Assembly: GCF_015207395.1 (NCBI RefSeq)
Contig: NZ_JADEWX010000048.1
Coordinates: 1-34,430 of the forward strand
Direction: 5' to 3'
Origin: Nodosilinea sp. LEGE 07088
GTDB lineage: Bacteria > Cyanobacteriota > Cyanobacteriia > Phormidesmidales > Phormidesmidaceae
Length of the DNA stretch: 34,430 bases
Shown: piece after piece, positions 16,774 through 26,578 of the stretch
How the letters are laid out: each line of letters opens with the position of its first letter
Position numbering within the stretch: position 1 is the stretch's first letter
Made by a program: the position numbers and the translations under genes
The notes under the pieces: model-generated
The model's input: the letters and a program-made list of their open reading frames with translations, nothing else
Databases searched by the model: none
Told to the model about the DNA's origin: nothing

Positions 16774-17239
16774 CGATCTTCCACCGCCTGGGACGCTGAC
16801 CTTAGCAGCTGAGCTCCGTTTTACGTCAGCTAGAGATAAATTACCAAGTTCCCTCTTCAGATAACAAATGTTAATGTTAATACACAACTATCCCTTAGCC
16901 CTGGGCCAGCATTAATTATTTATTGCGACCTCGGCCCAGAAGGCGGTTTTATCCAAAGTTATGGTGTAGGTTGTTTTTATCTCAGGGCAGCGCTTTATTG
17001 CAGTTTCACCGCATGCCTTCTTTAGTAGAACATTTGTACGATTTCTGCTAGAAAATTTTATTATTTTTGCGCCATAGCCCTGCAGACGCTGTTTGTTTTG
17101 TCAGGGTAGTTTTTCTTTATATTTATGAGGGTCATTAAATCCAAGTCTTCACCAGACCCTGCGCCATGTTCATATTCAGATTTTCTCCTCCAGCGATTGC
17201 CCGAACCCACCCCCTCTCCTGATAGGTCACTGACATCCT
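16774..17239. other. A/T-rich intergenic region upstream of relA/spoT
   Basis: 466 bases between the divergent patD-like and RelA/SpoT genes, clearly richer in A and T than its surroundings, especially 16860-17130. It must hold both promoters and probably a long 5' leader for the ppGpp enzyme. I see T-runs (TTTTATTATTTTT near 17056) but no confident -35/-10 pair, riboswitch or coding frame. Confidence 0.4.
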
Positions 17240-19525
17240 ATGACTGCAACAGTTCATCCCCCCATTCCCGATGACTGCACCCTGCCTGGCTGGCTCAAGA
17301 CCTGTGTGCTGAGCCACCACGACGACAGTCAAGATGATCTGGCCCAAGACCCCAGCGATAAATCTAATAATCTGCTGGTCTGTCAGGCCTTTGAGTTTGC
17401 CTACACCCTGCATAAAGGGCAGTACCGCGCCTCCGGTGAGCCCTACATTTGTCACCCCATTGCCGTAGCCGGGCTGCTGCGCGATCTGGGCGGCGATAGC
17501 GCCATGATTGCCTCTGGCTTTTTGCACGATATTGTCGAAGACACTGACATTACCCCTGAAGAACTGGAAGCTCATTTTGGCGAAGAAGTGCGGCAGCTGG
17601 TAGAAGGGGTAACTAAGCTCTCAAAGTTTAACTTTGAGAGTAAAACCGAGCGCCAGGCCGAAAACTTTCGCCGCATGTTCTTGGCCATGGCCCAGGATAT
17701 TCGCGTGATTGTGGTAAAGCTGGCCGATCGCCTCCACAACATGCGCACCCTCCAGCACCTCAGCGACGAGAAACGTCGCCGCATTGCCCGCGAGACCATG
17801 GAGATCTTTGCTCCCCTGGCCAACCGCCTGGGGATCGGGCGGTTTAAGTGGGAGCTAGAAGATCTCTCCTTTAAGTATCTAGAGCCCGACGCCTACCGGC
17901 AGATGCAGCGGCACATCACCGAAAAGCGAGCCGATCGCGAGGCGCGGCTGGTGCAGGTGGCTGAAACCCTGCGCGATCGCATGCACCAGGCCGATATTCA
18001 GGTGGTCGATGTCAGCAGTCGCCCCAAGCACCTCTACAGCATTTACCGCAAAATGGAGCGACAGCAAAAAGATTTCTCTGAAATCTACGATATCGCTGCC
18101 ATTCGCCTGATTGTTGGCAACAACGAAGCGTGCTATCGCGCCCTGGCCATTGTCCACGATGCCTTTCGCCCAGTGCCAGGTCGCTTCAAAGACTACATTG
18201 GCTTACCCAAGCCCAACCGCTATCAGTCGCTACACACGGTAGTCATCGGCCCCAAGGGCAAGCCCATTGAGGTGCAAATTCGCACCCTGGAAATGCACCA
18301 CATCGCTGAGTACGGCATCGCCGCCCACTGGAAATACAAGGAAACCGGCGCTTCCACCAATACCCGCATCAACGCCGACGACGAAAAGTTTACCTGGCTG
18401 CGGCAGCTGCTGGAGTGGCAAAATGACCTCAAAGATGCCAAAGAATTCCTCGAAAACGTCAAAGGCAATCTGTTTGACGAAGATGTCTATGTGTTTACCC
18501 CCGATGGGGATGTGGTGCCCCTCAGTGGGGGGGCGACGCCCGTAGACTTTGCCTATCGCATCCACACCGAGGTGGGTAATCACTGCGCTGGTGCCAGGAT
18601 TAACGGTCGCATCGTTACCATCGACACACCGCTAGAAAACGGTGACATCGTGGAGATCCTCACCCAAAAGAACAGCCACCCCAACCTCGACTGGCTCAAT
18701 TTTGTCGTCACCCCCAGCGCCCGTAACCGCATTCGCCAGTGGTATAAGCGATCGCACCGCGACGAAAACATCGCCCGAGGCCGCGACATGCTCGAAAAAG
18801 AGCTGGGCCGCAGCGGCTTTGATGCCCTACTCAAGTCTGAACCGGCCCAGATGGCCGCCGAGCGCTGCAATTATCAGAGCGTCGATGACTTCTTGGCCGG
18901 GCTGGGCTACGGCGAAGTCACCCTCAACCTGTTTGTCAACCGCCTGCGGGAGGCCGTCAAGACCACACAACCCCTGGAGACCGTTTCGCCCAAGGCTTCC
19001 CTACAAGACTCTGACCAGTTTTTAGCCGGAGCCCTGACCAGCTCCCCCCGCGCTCGACAGACCCCTTCCAAAGACCCGATTTTGGGCATTGAAGGGTTGT
19101 TGCACCACATTGCTGGCTGCTGTACGCCCCTGCCCGGCGAGCCGATTATCGGCAGCGTTTCATTGGGCAGTCGGGGCATTGCTATCCACCGTCAGGGATG
19201 TTCCAATCTGGCCGATATTCCGGGCGATCGCATCATTCCGGTCAGCTGGAACAGCGGCGACCAAAACACGACCCGCCAGACCTACCCGGTAGAGGTGCGC
19301 ATTGAGGTGATCGATCGCGTCGGCGTGCTCAAAGACATTCTCTCCCACCTGTCTGACCTGCAAATTAACGTCCACAAGGCCCAGGTCAAAACCTTCCCCG
19401 GCCAAACCGCTGAGATTGACCTGGGGCTCGATGTCAAAGACCATGCTCACCTAGAGCAGACCTTTGGGCAGATACGCAAGATGAGCGACGTGCTTCAAAT
19501 CCGCCGCATGGGTCAGGGGGGGTAG
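17240..19525 (+). CDS. Bifunctional (p)ppGpp synthetase/hydrolase (RelA/SpoT)
   Basis: A 761-residue long RSH protein that makes and degrades the alarmone (p)ppGpp. Hydrolase HD domain: HKGQYRASGEPYICHP (His58, His72), FLHDIVEDT (His96-Asp97, Glu100-Asp101) and KLADRLHNMRTL are intact. Synthetase domain: RPKHLYSIYRKM, EIYDIAAIRLIV and GRFKDYIGLPKPNRYQSLHT are intact. TGS follows (VYVFTPDGDVVPL, about residue 415), then a Zn-finger/CC region (HHIAGCCTPLPGEPI) and a C-terminal ACT domain. Both catalytic sites look complete, as expected for cyanobacteria with a single long RSH. It precedes purK on the same strand, with about 90 bases between. This links starvation signalling and purine supply only by position. 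Confidence 0.96.
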   Translation: MTATVHPPIPDDCTLPGWLKTCVLSHHDDSQDDLAQDPSDKSNNLLVCQAFEFAYTLHKGQYRASGEPYICHPIAVAGLLRDLGGDSAMIASGFLHDIVEDTDITPEELEAHFGEEVRQLVEGVTKLSKFNFESKTERQAENFRRMFLAMAQDIRVIVVKLADRLHNMRTLQHLSDEKRRRIARETMEIFAPLANRLGIGRFKWELEDLSFKYLEPDAYRQMQRHITEKRADREARLVQVAETLRDRMHQADIQVVDVSSRPKHLYSIYRKMERQQKDFSEIYDIAAIRLIVGNNEACYRALAIVHDAFRPVPGRFKDYIGLPKPNRYQSLHTVVIGPKGKPIEVQIRTLEMHHIAEYGIAAHWKYKETGASTNTRINADDEKFTWLRQLLEWQNDLKDAKEFLENVKGNLFDEDVYVFTPDGDVVPLSGGATPVDFAYRIHTEVGNHCAGARINGRIVTIDTPLENGDIVEILTQKNSHPNLDWLNFVVTPSARNRIRQWYKRSHRDENIARGRDMLEKELGRSGFDALLKSEPAQMAAERCNYQSVDDFLAGLGYGEVTLNLFVNRLREAVKTTQPLETVSPKASLQDSDQFLAGALTSSPRARQTPSKDPILGIEGLLHHIAGCCTPLPGEPIIGSVSLGSRGIAIHRQGCSNLADIPGDRIIPVSWNSGDQNTTRQTYPVEVRIEVIDRVGVLKDILSHLSDLQINVHKAQVKTFPGQTAEIDLGLDVKDHAHLEQTFGQIRKMSDVLQIRRMGQGG

Positions 19526-19614
19526 TAGACTACGGCGTAAGTTTAGTGACTATGACCCACTAGGGGCAACTGAGCTAGCATTCCCTCACCCATGCCCAGG
19601 AGCGGCGTGGGATA

Positions 19615-20802
19615 ATGGGCCTTGGCCCCAGCAGCAACAGCACCATGGTTCAGGTAAAGCCTGCGAAAATTAAGCGCGTTGGCGTCATTGGCGGTGGCCA
19701 GCTGGCCTGGATGATGGGGCCAGCAGCCCAGGTTTTGGGCATCGATTTGATTGTGCAAACGCTCCATACCAGTGACCCGGCAGTGGCGATCGCCCACTCT
19801 GCTGTTATCGCTCCCGTTGCCGACGTCACCGCCACGACGACTCTAGCTGCCCAGTGCGACGTCATCACCTTTGAAAACGAGTTTATCGATTGCGCAGGGT
19901 TACAGCCCCTGGCAGACCAGGGCACTCGCTTCCGTCCCAGCCTGGATGTCTTGAGTCTGGTGCTCGACAAACGCCACCAGCGAGAGTTTTTTGAACAGAT
20001 TGGCCTACCCAACCCCCGCTACGACTTTTTAGAGGGCCACGAAAGCGAGGCCGACCTGATGACCAAGGCCAAGCGCATCGGTTTCCCTCTGGTGATGAAA
20101 ACCCGCCGCTTGGGCTACGACGGCTACGGGACTGCGATCGTTCAAACCACCTCGCAGCTCAGCGTCATCTGGGATCGGTTTAACCATGCGCCAGTTTTGC
20201 TCGAGGAGTTTGTGCCCTTCAAGCAGGAATTAGCCATGATGGTGGCTCGCGCCGCTGGGGGGGCGATCGCAATCTACCCCACCGTAGAAACCCAGCAGGT
20301 TGACCAGATCTGTCGGCGCGTCATCGCCCCGGCCCGGGTCACCCCCGTCGTCGCCACCGCCATGGCAGAAATCGCCCGTACCCTAGTCACCCAGTTGGAA
20401 TTGGTCGGCATCATGGGCATTGAGTGCTTTCTCACTCCAGATGATCGGGTGCTGATCAACGAAATCGCCCCCCGCACCCACAACTCGGGCCACTATAGCC
20501 TCGATACCTGCATCACGTCGCAGTTTGAGCAGCAGTTGCGGGCGGTGAGCGATCGCCCCCTGGGCCCGACCGACCTCACCTGCCCCCAGGCCGTCATGGT
20601 TAACCTGTTGGGGCTAGATGAACCCGAAGCCAGTCACTATCAAAAGCTTCAGACCCTGAGGCAGCGGCCCCAGGCCAATCTCTACTGGTATAACAAGGGC
20701 ATTCGCCCCGGCCGCAAGCTGGGCCACATTACCCAATGTCTGGGGGCTGGGGAAGACCCGGAGATGGCTGCCGATGCAATTGAGGCCATCTGGTATGGCT
20801 AA
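19615..20802 (+). CDS. purK: 5-(carboxyamino)imidazole ribonucleotide synthase
   Basis: A 395-residue ATP-grasp enzyme of de novo purine synthesis. It carboxylates AIR with bicarbonate and ATP to give N5-CAIR for PurE. KRVGVIGGGQLAWMMG (about residues 19-34) is the PurK N-terminal loop, VITFENEFID is the preATP-grasp segment, and MKTRRLGYDGYGT and the metal-binding INEIAPRTHNSGHYS are diagnostic. The length is normal. Two ATGs are possible, at 19615 and 19645; neither has a strong Shine-Dalgarno. No terminator is visible between relA/spoT and this gene. Confidence 0.95.
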   Translation: MGLGPSSNSTMVQVKPAKIKRVGVIGGGQLAWMMGPAAQVLGIDLIVQTLHTSDPAVAIAHSAVIAPVADVTATTTLAAQCDVITFENEFIDCAGLQPLADQGTRFRPSLDVLSLVLDKRHQREFFEQIGLPNPRYDFLEGHESEADLMTKAKRIGFPLVMKTRRLGYDGYGTAIVQTTSQLSVIWDRFNHAPVLLEEFVPFKQELAMMVARAAGGAIAIYPTVETQQVDQICRRVIAPARVTPVVATAMAEIARTLVTQLELVGIMGIECFLTPDDRVLINEIAPRTHNSGHYSLDTCITSQFEQQLRAVSDRPLGPTDLTCPQAVMVNLLGLDEPEASHYQKLQTLRQRPQANLYWYNKGIRPGRKLGHITQCLGAGEDPEMAADAIEAIWYG

Positions 20803-21132
20803 CCCCACTGTCTCAGGGGTGGGAGAGCTAAATCCGAAAAGCAGCACCTGGCTCAGCTCGGTGCTCAGCTCGGTAAAAATTGGATCGGAAGTGACGAAGG
20901 TAATCTAACCTGAGTTCGGGTTCAGCCGATGGCGGGAGGGCGAAGTCAAAATTGAGTGAAGGCGTCTTGGGCTGATGGCAGTAGGCAATCCAGCCACAGA
21001 TATGGAGGTGATGTCTCTCTGACTCGCTCAATCGGACAATGTATTGATTCTGCATAACGCACCGCCTCGCTTGCTCTAAGCTCCCCCATCTCGACCCTCG
21101 TGCCAATCCTAATTCTTAGTCTTGACGCTGCA
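20803..21132. other. Intergenic region between purK and prfC
   Basis: 330 bases between the convergent ends of purK and prfC. It contains a short duplicated word (CAGCTCGGTGCTCAGCTCGGT, near 20851-20871) and a possible transposase fragment listed separately. No convincing gene, RNA or terminator is seen. Confidence 0.4.
21005..21055 (-). pseudogene. Possible IS630-type transposase start fragment
   Basis: From an ATG at 21055 the minus strand reads MQNQYIVRLSESERHHL. This resembles the first residues of IS630-family helix-turn-helix transposases (KYIVxLTxEERxxL). The similarity ends after about 17 residues, and the remaining frame to 20828 looks unrelated. It may be a decayed insertion-sequence end; with such a short match it may also be chance. 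Confidence 0.25.
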
Positions 21133-22779
21133 CTAGAGCGACTCAGGTTCTTTGCCCGAGACCACCGGGGCGATCGCGCTCAGCTTCAGCTCCGGATGGT
21201 CGGCCTCGATCTGCTGGCAGTTCCACTCGTTGCGAAACAGCAGCACCGGGCGATCCCAGCTGTCTTTGACGGTGACGGTGTTAAACAGCCGCCCCGCTTT
21301 TTCCAGGGCATCCCAACCGCCATCGACCCAACGGGCCACGGAGTAGGGCAGGGCTTCTAGGCGAGTCTCCACACCGTACTCGTTTTGTAGACGGTACTGC
21401 ACTACCTCTAGCTGCAGCTGCCCCACCGCCGCCAAAATCGGGTCGCGCTTCGACTCGTCGGCAGAAAACATGATCTGCACCGCCCCCTCTTCGCGCAGTT
21501 CCGACACACCCTTCTGGAACTGCTTATACTTGGAGGGGTTGGGGTTCTTGAGGTAGGCAAAGATCTCAGGCGAGAAACAGGGAATGCCGTCGTACTCCAG
21601 CCGTTTGCCCTGGTAAATGGTGTCGCCGATCGCAAACACCCCCGGATTGTTCAGGCCGATCACATCGCCGGGGTAGGCTTCTTCTAGCGATTCGCGGCCC
21701 TGGCCAAACAGCTTTTGGGGGTGCGACAGTCGCACCGACTTGCCGCTGCGGGCGTGGCTGACCACCATGTCTTTTTCAAACTTGCCAGAGCAGACCCGCA
21801 CAAAGGCGATGCGATCGCGGTGTTTGGGGTCCATATTCGCCTGGAGCTTAAACACAAACCCCGAAAAGTCTTCGTTGGTGGGGGAGATGTCGCCCAGGGT
21901 GCTACTGCGCGGCGCAGGCTTAAGGGCGTAGTCTAAAAAGGCATCCAGAAACAGCTGCACGCCAAAGTTGGTCATGGCGCTGCCGAAGAAAACCGGGGTC
22001 TGCTGCCCAGCGTGGACGGCCTCCAGATCTAGCGCTGGCCCCAGCTCTTCGATCACCTCCAGCTCTTCTTTGAACTGGTAGTAGAGGTCCTGGTCGAGCA
22101 GGTCTTCGATTTTTGGATCGCCCAGGTCGATGACGGTATCTTTGGCGGCGCGTTTGCCGTGGGTGCTGCGCTCAAACAGGTGGATCTGCCGGTGACGGCG
22201 ATCGAATACGCCCTTGAAGCGATCGCCCATGCCGATGGGCCAGTTCACCGCGTAGGTCTCTAACCCCAGCCGCTGCTCAATCTCATCCAGCAGCTCCAGG
22301 GGTTCCCGCGCCGGACGATCCATCTTGTTGAAGAAGGTGAAGATGGGCAGCGCTCTTAAGCGACAGACCTCAAACAGCTTCAGCGTCTGGGGCTCTAGAC
22401 CCTTAGCCGCGTCCTCCAGCATGACTGCGTTATCGGCAGCAGCCAGGGTGCGGTAGGTGTCTTCGCTAAAGTCTTGGTGGCCCGGTGTATCGAGCAAATT
22501 GATCGTGTAGCCGCCGTAGGCAAACTGCAACACCGTGGAGGTAATTGAAATCCCTCGCTGTTGTTCCAGCTCCATCCAGTCTGACGTGGCGCTGCGCTGG
22601 GCCCGCTTGGCCTTAACCGCGCCCGCCTCTTGAATCGCACCCCCGTATAGCAGCAGTTTCTCGGTGAGCGTCGTTTTACCCGCATCGGGGTGAGAAATGA
22701 TGGCAAAATTGCGCCGCTGTTCCACCGCATCGGCAATGGTGGCAGAGGTTGTGGGGGCAATAGCGGCGGCGTCAGTCAT
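21133..22779 (-). CDS. prfC: Peptide chain release factor 3
   Basis: A 548-residue translational GTPase that recycles RF1/RF2 from the ribosome after termination. G1 is [17 protein letters not shown] (about residues 27-43), the RF3-specific insert is [21 protein letters not shown]2/switch 1 is [12 protein letters not shown]3 is [18 protein letters not shown] and G4 is FFNKMDR. Domain II and the RF3 C-terminal domain follow ([19 protein letters not shown]). Length is slightly above the E. coli protein because of a Thr/Ala-rich N-terminal extension. It is a single gene with its own upstream space of about 210 bases. Confidence 0.97.
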   Translation of the reverse strand: MTDAAAIAPTTSATIADAVEQRRNFAIISHPDAGKTTLTEKLLLYGGAIQEAGAVKAKRAQRSATSDWMELEQQRGISITSTVLQFAYGGYTINLLDTPGHQDFSEDTYRTLAAADNAVMLEDAAKGLEPQTLKLFEVCRLRALPIFTFFNKMDRPAREPLELLDEIEQRLGLETYAVNWPIGMGDRFKGVFDRRHRQIHLFERSTHGKRAAKDTVIDLGDPKIEDLLDQDLYYQFKEELEVIEELGPALDLEAVHAGQQTPVFFGSAMTNFGVQLFLDAFLDYALKPAPRSSTLGDISPTNEDFSGFVFKLQANMDPKHRDRIAFVRVCSGKFEKDMVVSHARSGKSVRLSHPQKLFGQGRESLEEAYPGDVIGLNNPGVFAIGDTIYQGKRLEYDGIPCFSPEIFAYLKNPNPSKYKQFQKGVSELREEGAVQIMFSADESKRDPILAAVGQLQLEVVQYRLQNEYGVETRLEALPYSVARWVDGGWDALEKAGRLFNTVTVKDSWDRPVLLFRNEWNCQQIEADHPELKLSAIAPVVSGKEPESL

Positions 22780-22993
22780 GTATCACAGATGCTCGTAAAG
22801 TTGGCACTTCTTTCTATTGTAGAGGGTGGCTCCAGCGAAATGAAACTGGTCTGCCGGGTGCTGGTAGGGCGAACGCAGCTTAAATTTTGCAGCTATGGGC
22901 TGAGTCGGTAGGGTAATGGGGATGTCTCGATATTTCACCCCCCCTGATGCAACCCACGCCCAAGATCAGCATTGCCAACCAGGGATTAAGGCA

Positions 22994-25504
22994 CTACCGA
23001 TTTAAGCAGTAGGCCAGGGTATTGAGGCTGTTATCGTCGGCAAATTTGCCCAGCCAGGCTACTCGGGCATCTGCCTCCTCACTGGTGGCCAAAAAGTCAT
23101 TGATGGTGTTGATCCATTGGGAGTCGTTGCTGGGCAGGGCCAGACTGTAGTACTCACAGGTGAGGGGTAATTCGGGCACTAGGGTCAGGTTTTGGGAGGG
23201 CAGGCCCAGCTGGGTGACTTCGGCCCGGGTGAGAAGATCGTCGCCTAGAAACGCGGCAATCTGGCCGCTGCTGACGGCGGCGATCGCATCGGCACGGCCC
23301 GTGGGGCCCTCAAACCGAGTGATGGTAGCGGCCGGGTAGCGCTCCTGCAAAAAGCTCTCGTTGGTTGAGTTGGCCAGTACTCCGACAGTCACCCCTGCGA
23401 GGGATAGGGCGGGGTTAACGTTGGGTGCGTTGTCTAAGGTTGTCAAGAAATGGCTGCCGGTAGCAAAGATCAGATCCGAAAATTCGATCCCCTCCACATC
23501 GGTACGAACGCTGTTGGGGCCGCACTCGAGATAGACCTGGCCATCGCGAACTAGATCGTAGCGATCGCCCAGGGTTGAGGGCAACTCCACCAGCTCTACC
23601 GTAACGGTGCCCTGCGTTTTGTCTTGCAGATAGTCTTGCAGGGCCACGGCCAGGGCCGGGCAATAGCCCGTCCAGCCGACGGTGTCATCGATGTAGCCAA
23701 AGGGCGGGGCGTCGCGACGCATGGCGATGCGCAGTTCGCCGGTACGGGCGATCGCCGCCAGCACTGACTGATCGCGAGGCGGTACCGGGGTGGCGGGCGG
23801 TGGCACCAGCGCCACGGGCGGGGTGCCGGGGTAGGCGGCGTTGACCTGGGCCTCGCTGAGGCTGGTGATCAGATCAAACACCATTGGCTGCCCGGCGCTG
23901 ATCGCCTTGGCGTAGGCGGCACTGAGGTAGGGCAGATACTGCTCTTGCCCCCGCAGGTGGGCGCCTAAAAACGCCGTAGTCATCCCTTTGTAGTACCGAG
24001 AGCCGACATCGCGGTGCTCGCCCATTAGGAATGAGGGCACGTCACCGGCCCCTTCCCCAGCGGGCTTAGAGGAAAAGTGGGTACCGGTTTGCAGCAGAGC
24101 CAGGTAGCGGGGCTCGGCGTTAAGCCAGATGAATGGCGCAAACTGCTCGGTCACCACCGGCGAGGTGATATCGGCACTGCCGGTAACCATCAGCATCGGC
24201 ACGTCGATCTGGCCAATGCCCTCGGGGCCGTAGAGGGCAGAGCCCATGTTGTGGGCCGCAATCACAGCCGTAATCCGAGGGTCGCTCAGATCAAAGCTCT
24301 TGGGGGGCAAAAATCGGGCCCGACATTCTAGGTAAAGGGCAAAGTTGAGGGTAAAGGTGTCGCCATCGCAGGCCGCCGCCAGATTCGCCTGGTTGAGTTC
24401 GGCCCCCGCCAGCGCCATCACCGTGGAGCTGCCCAGGGAGTCGCCAATGGCCGCAATGCGGCTGAGGTCGAGGCGGGCGGCCCAGTCGGGCGAGCTGGCC
24501 ACCAGCTGCTCTAGCTCATCGATTAAAAACGAAATTTCCTGGGGGCGATTGATAAACTCAATCGGGCTGAGCAGCGTATTCAGCCGCCCCCCCAAATACG
24601 CCTCCCGATAGCTCAGGTCGCTGCCCACGTGGTCGGGGGCGAGCACCACATAGCCGTGGGAAGCCAAATGTTGATTGAGAAAGACAAAGTCTTCTTTGAC
24701 CGCCCCAAAGCCGTGGGAGACGATCACGATGGGAGCCGGGCCTGCGGTGTTTTGAGGCAGGTAAACATCCACATCGAAGTCGTAGTTGACCGTCAGCCCC
24801 TGGCCGGTCTGGCGCAGGGCCGGATTCGTCACCGTCACGGTAGTTTGCTCAACGGCATAGGGGCCGAGCTCTGACAGGTCAGGCAGGGCCAGGTCTAGCC
24901 CGCTCTGCCCCGCCGCCTCGGCTGTCGCCTGGTCGCGAATGGCCTGCACCGCCGCCCGGTTGTAGCTCAGGTAAATCGACAGTTCGCGCTGCAAGTCGAG
25001 CAGCCCCCTGACATTGATGCTGATCGAGTCAGCGGGAAACTCGCGCATGACGTCGATCAGCGTCCACCCCTCGGGGCCAGCCTTGGCCGCCGCATTGATC
25101 ACCGCCGCCCGCAGCGCGTAAAAGCCGTTTTCTCCATGGGTCGATTGCACAATTTTGCCGACGTTGGCGATCGCATCGCGGCCCAGGGGAGAGTAGCTCA
25201 GATTGCTGACGGTGACCACGTCGAGGGGGAACCGTTTCTGCAGCATTGGCTGTAACCCCGCCAGGGCCTCATCATTCAAAAAGCGGGCAAACAGCTTAAA
25301 GTCGCCCGTGACTTCGCCCGTTTCGGCAAAAGTCTCTAGGGAATCTACCGACAGGGTAAAGACCAGCGGCCCAATCGCTCGAATGGTAAATTCATCAGCA
25401 CCGGAGACTGCCGGAGGCTGCCCTAGGATGGCCTCTAGGGCCAGACCTGTTAGCCCTAGAGTAGCCGCCAAGGTGCCCGTCAGCAGATGCTTAAATAGAG
25501 ACAT
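22994..25504 (-). CDS. DUF1400 alpha/beta hydrolase fused to a family-3 solute-binding domain
   Basis: An 836-residue exported protein with an unusual architecture. A signal peptide (LLTGTLAATLGLTGLALEA) is followed by DUF1400 (about 36-170, starting DEFTIRAIGPLVF). An alpha/beta hydrolase (about 220-555) comes next, with oxyanion strand IVSHGFGAVK, nucleophile Ser356 in GDSLGSS, Asp445 in GSADITSP and His476 in TGTHFSS. A Pro-rich linker (about 560-577) then leads to a periplasmic binding domain of the SBP_bac_3 class (about 578-836). That domain contains ELRIAMRRDAPPFGYIDD, a YLECGPNSVRTD strand, a conserved FSDLIFATGSHFL strand and GVLANSTNE. The C-terminal domain normally exists alone, serving amino-acid ABC transport or sensing. 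Both halves look intact. Its N-terminal two thirds parallel the paralogue at 9302-11059. Confidence 0.87.
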   Translation of the reverse strand: MSLFKHLLTGTLAATLGLTGLALEAILGQPPAVSGADEFTIRAIGPLVFTLSVDSLETFAETGEVTGDFKLFARFLNDEALAGLQPMLQKRFPLDVVTVSNLSYSPLGRDAIANVGKIVQSTHGENGFYALRAAVINAAAKAGPEGWTLIDVMREFPADSISINVRGLLDLQRELSIYLSYNRAAVQAIRDQATAEAAGQSGLDLALPDLSELGPYAVEQTTVTVTNPALRQTGQGLTVNYDFDVDVYLPQNTAGPAPIVIVSHGFGAVKEDFVFLNQHLASHGYVVLAPDHVGSDLSYREAYLGGRLNTLLSPIEFINRPQEISFLIDELEQLVASSPDWAARLDLSRIAAIGDSLGSSTVMALAGAELNQANLAAACDGDTFTLNFALYLECRARFLPPKSFDLSDPRITAVIAAHNMGSALYGPEGIGQIDVPMLMVTGSADITSPVVTEQFAPFIWLNAEPRYLALLQTGTHFSSKPAGEGAGDVPSFLMGEHRDVGSRYYKGMTTAFLGAHLRGQEQYLPYLSAAYAKAISAGQPMVFDLITSLSEAQVNAAYPGTPPVALVPPPATPVPPRDQSVLAAIARTGELRIAMRRDAPPFGYIDDTVGWTGYCPALAVALQDYLQDKTQGTVTVELVELPSTLGDRYDLVRDGQVYLECGPNSVRTDVEGIEFSDLIFATGSHFLTTLDNAPNVNPALSLAGVTVGVLANSTNESFLQERYPAATITRFEGPTGRADAIAAVSSGQIAAFLGDDLLTRAEVTQLGLPSQNLTLVPELPLTCEYYSLALPSNDSQWINTINDFLATSEEADARVAWLGKFADDNSLNTLAYCLNR

Positions 25505-25909
25505 AGGGGGATTTGCTTTCCAAAACTAGACCTAGAATACGCCCCAGCCCAGACATTCTTCAAGCAATCGAGAACCGCTATAAAAAAGAGCACTTTTTGA
25601 ATAGTCGAGATATCTAAATCTGGAATAGGATAGCGAGCCCTATAAAATCGAGATAATTATCTTATCGATAGATTTTCTGCACTACAAGTTGAGTCCTCAC
25701 AAGAGCATCGGTACAGTATGGCTAAAAACCCAATTTCTTTGTCACTGCCCTAACGGCATGACTGACATTCTGGCCGAGGAACCGGGTTTCTGTACCGGCG
25801 TTCTAGGGGATTAGCTGTCTATGCCCTCAATGACAAGATCGGCTATGTTAGCTACGAACTAGATCTGCTGTAAAGGCAGAGATCTCGATCTCATTTATGG
25901 AGGAGTACT
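25505..25909. other. A/T-rich divergent intergenic region
   Basis: 405 bases between the divergent hydrolase-SBP gene and the secreted protein gene. It is A/T-rich at 25560-25690, with TATAAA-like boxes (25578, 25641) and a GATAATTATCTTATCGATAG palindromic stretch near 25651. Both promoters probably lie here. An inverted repeat is listed separately. No open frame of interest is present. Confidence 0.45.
25726..25791. repeat. Inverted repeat of the AAACCCnnTTnCT type
   Basis: AAACCCAATTTCTTT at 25726-25740 matches, on the opposite strand, the GAGGAACCGGGTTTCT arm at 25776-25791, with a few differences. The pair frames about 35 bases. Words of the form AGAAACCCGGTTTCT are common dispersed repeats in cyanobacteria (from memory). 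It may be a small decayed miniature element. Confidence 0.4.
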
Positions 25910-26536
25910 ATGAAACCCTTTCTTCACAGCGCGATCGCAACTATCGGCCTCCTGGCTGCTCTGCATGTCGGCGTCTCGACCAGGCCCGCCCTGGCTCAAA
26001 CTAGCCCCGTCGCCCCCGACGACCCCACGGCCCAACAATGCCAGTCAGCCATTACCGCTGAGATCAACACCGGGCATGCCAATGTGGAGCGGGTCATCTA
26101 CGACAGCAGCACCACCCTGTCTTCGTTTATTTCCAACGCTGAGGTGGGCATTGATGGACAAGGGCAGTTTCTCCGAACCAATGCCTGGCAAGATTTTGAC
26201 TACACCTGCATAGCTAATATTCGTGAGGGCACCCTCACCGTGTCGAGCTATACCCTCACCACCACCGGAGTGGTAGCCCCGACTGAGCCCAGCCGGGCCG
26301 AGGTCTGTGCGGCTGTTGCCGCCATGCCAGATGCTGACGACACCGATGCAATGCTAGGCCTGCTCGAAACCGATCGCGCGCAGATCATTGGCGACCTGGA
26401 AGCCACGTCGTCGAATATGCAGCAGTACAATGCCGAAGGCTATGGTTGGCAAAACATCATCGATAGCTCCGGTGCCCTGCCCCCCCAACCTGGGGCTTGG
26501 CTAATTGGGGCCTTGAGAATGGCCTGCGAATCGTAA
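25910..26536 (+). CDS. Secreted hypothetical protein
   Basis: A 208-residue protein with a clear signal peptide: MKPFLHSAIATIGLLAALHV, with probable cleavage after the ALA at residues 28-30. The mature part has three or four cysteines (QQCQSAIT, YTCIANI, EVCAAVA, MACES) that could form two disulfides. It is rich in Thr/Ser and acidic residues. A strong Shine-Dalgarno (GGAGGAG) lies 5 bases before the ATG. I recognise no domain. It is first in a plus-strand group with DUF6325 and SHOCT genes, each with a good ribosome binding site and short gaps, so the three are likely one transcript. Confidence 0.75.
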   Translation: MKPFLHSAIATIGLLAALHVGVSTRPALAQTSPVAPDDPTAQQCQSAITAEINTGHANVERVIYDSSTTLSSFISNAEVGIDGQGQFLRTNAWQDFDYTCIANIREGTLTVSSYTLTTTGVVAPTEPSRAEVCAAVAAMPDADDTDAMLGLLETDRAQIIGDLEATSSNMQQYNAEGYGWQNIIDSSGALPPQPGAWLIGALRMACES

Positions 26537-26578
26537 TTGCTCAATCCCTCAATTTTTTACTGCTTAAGGAGATCTCCC

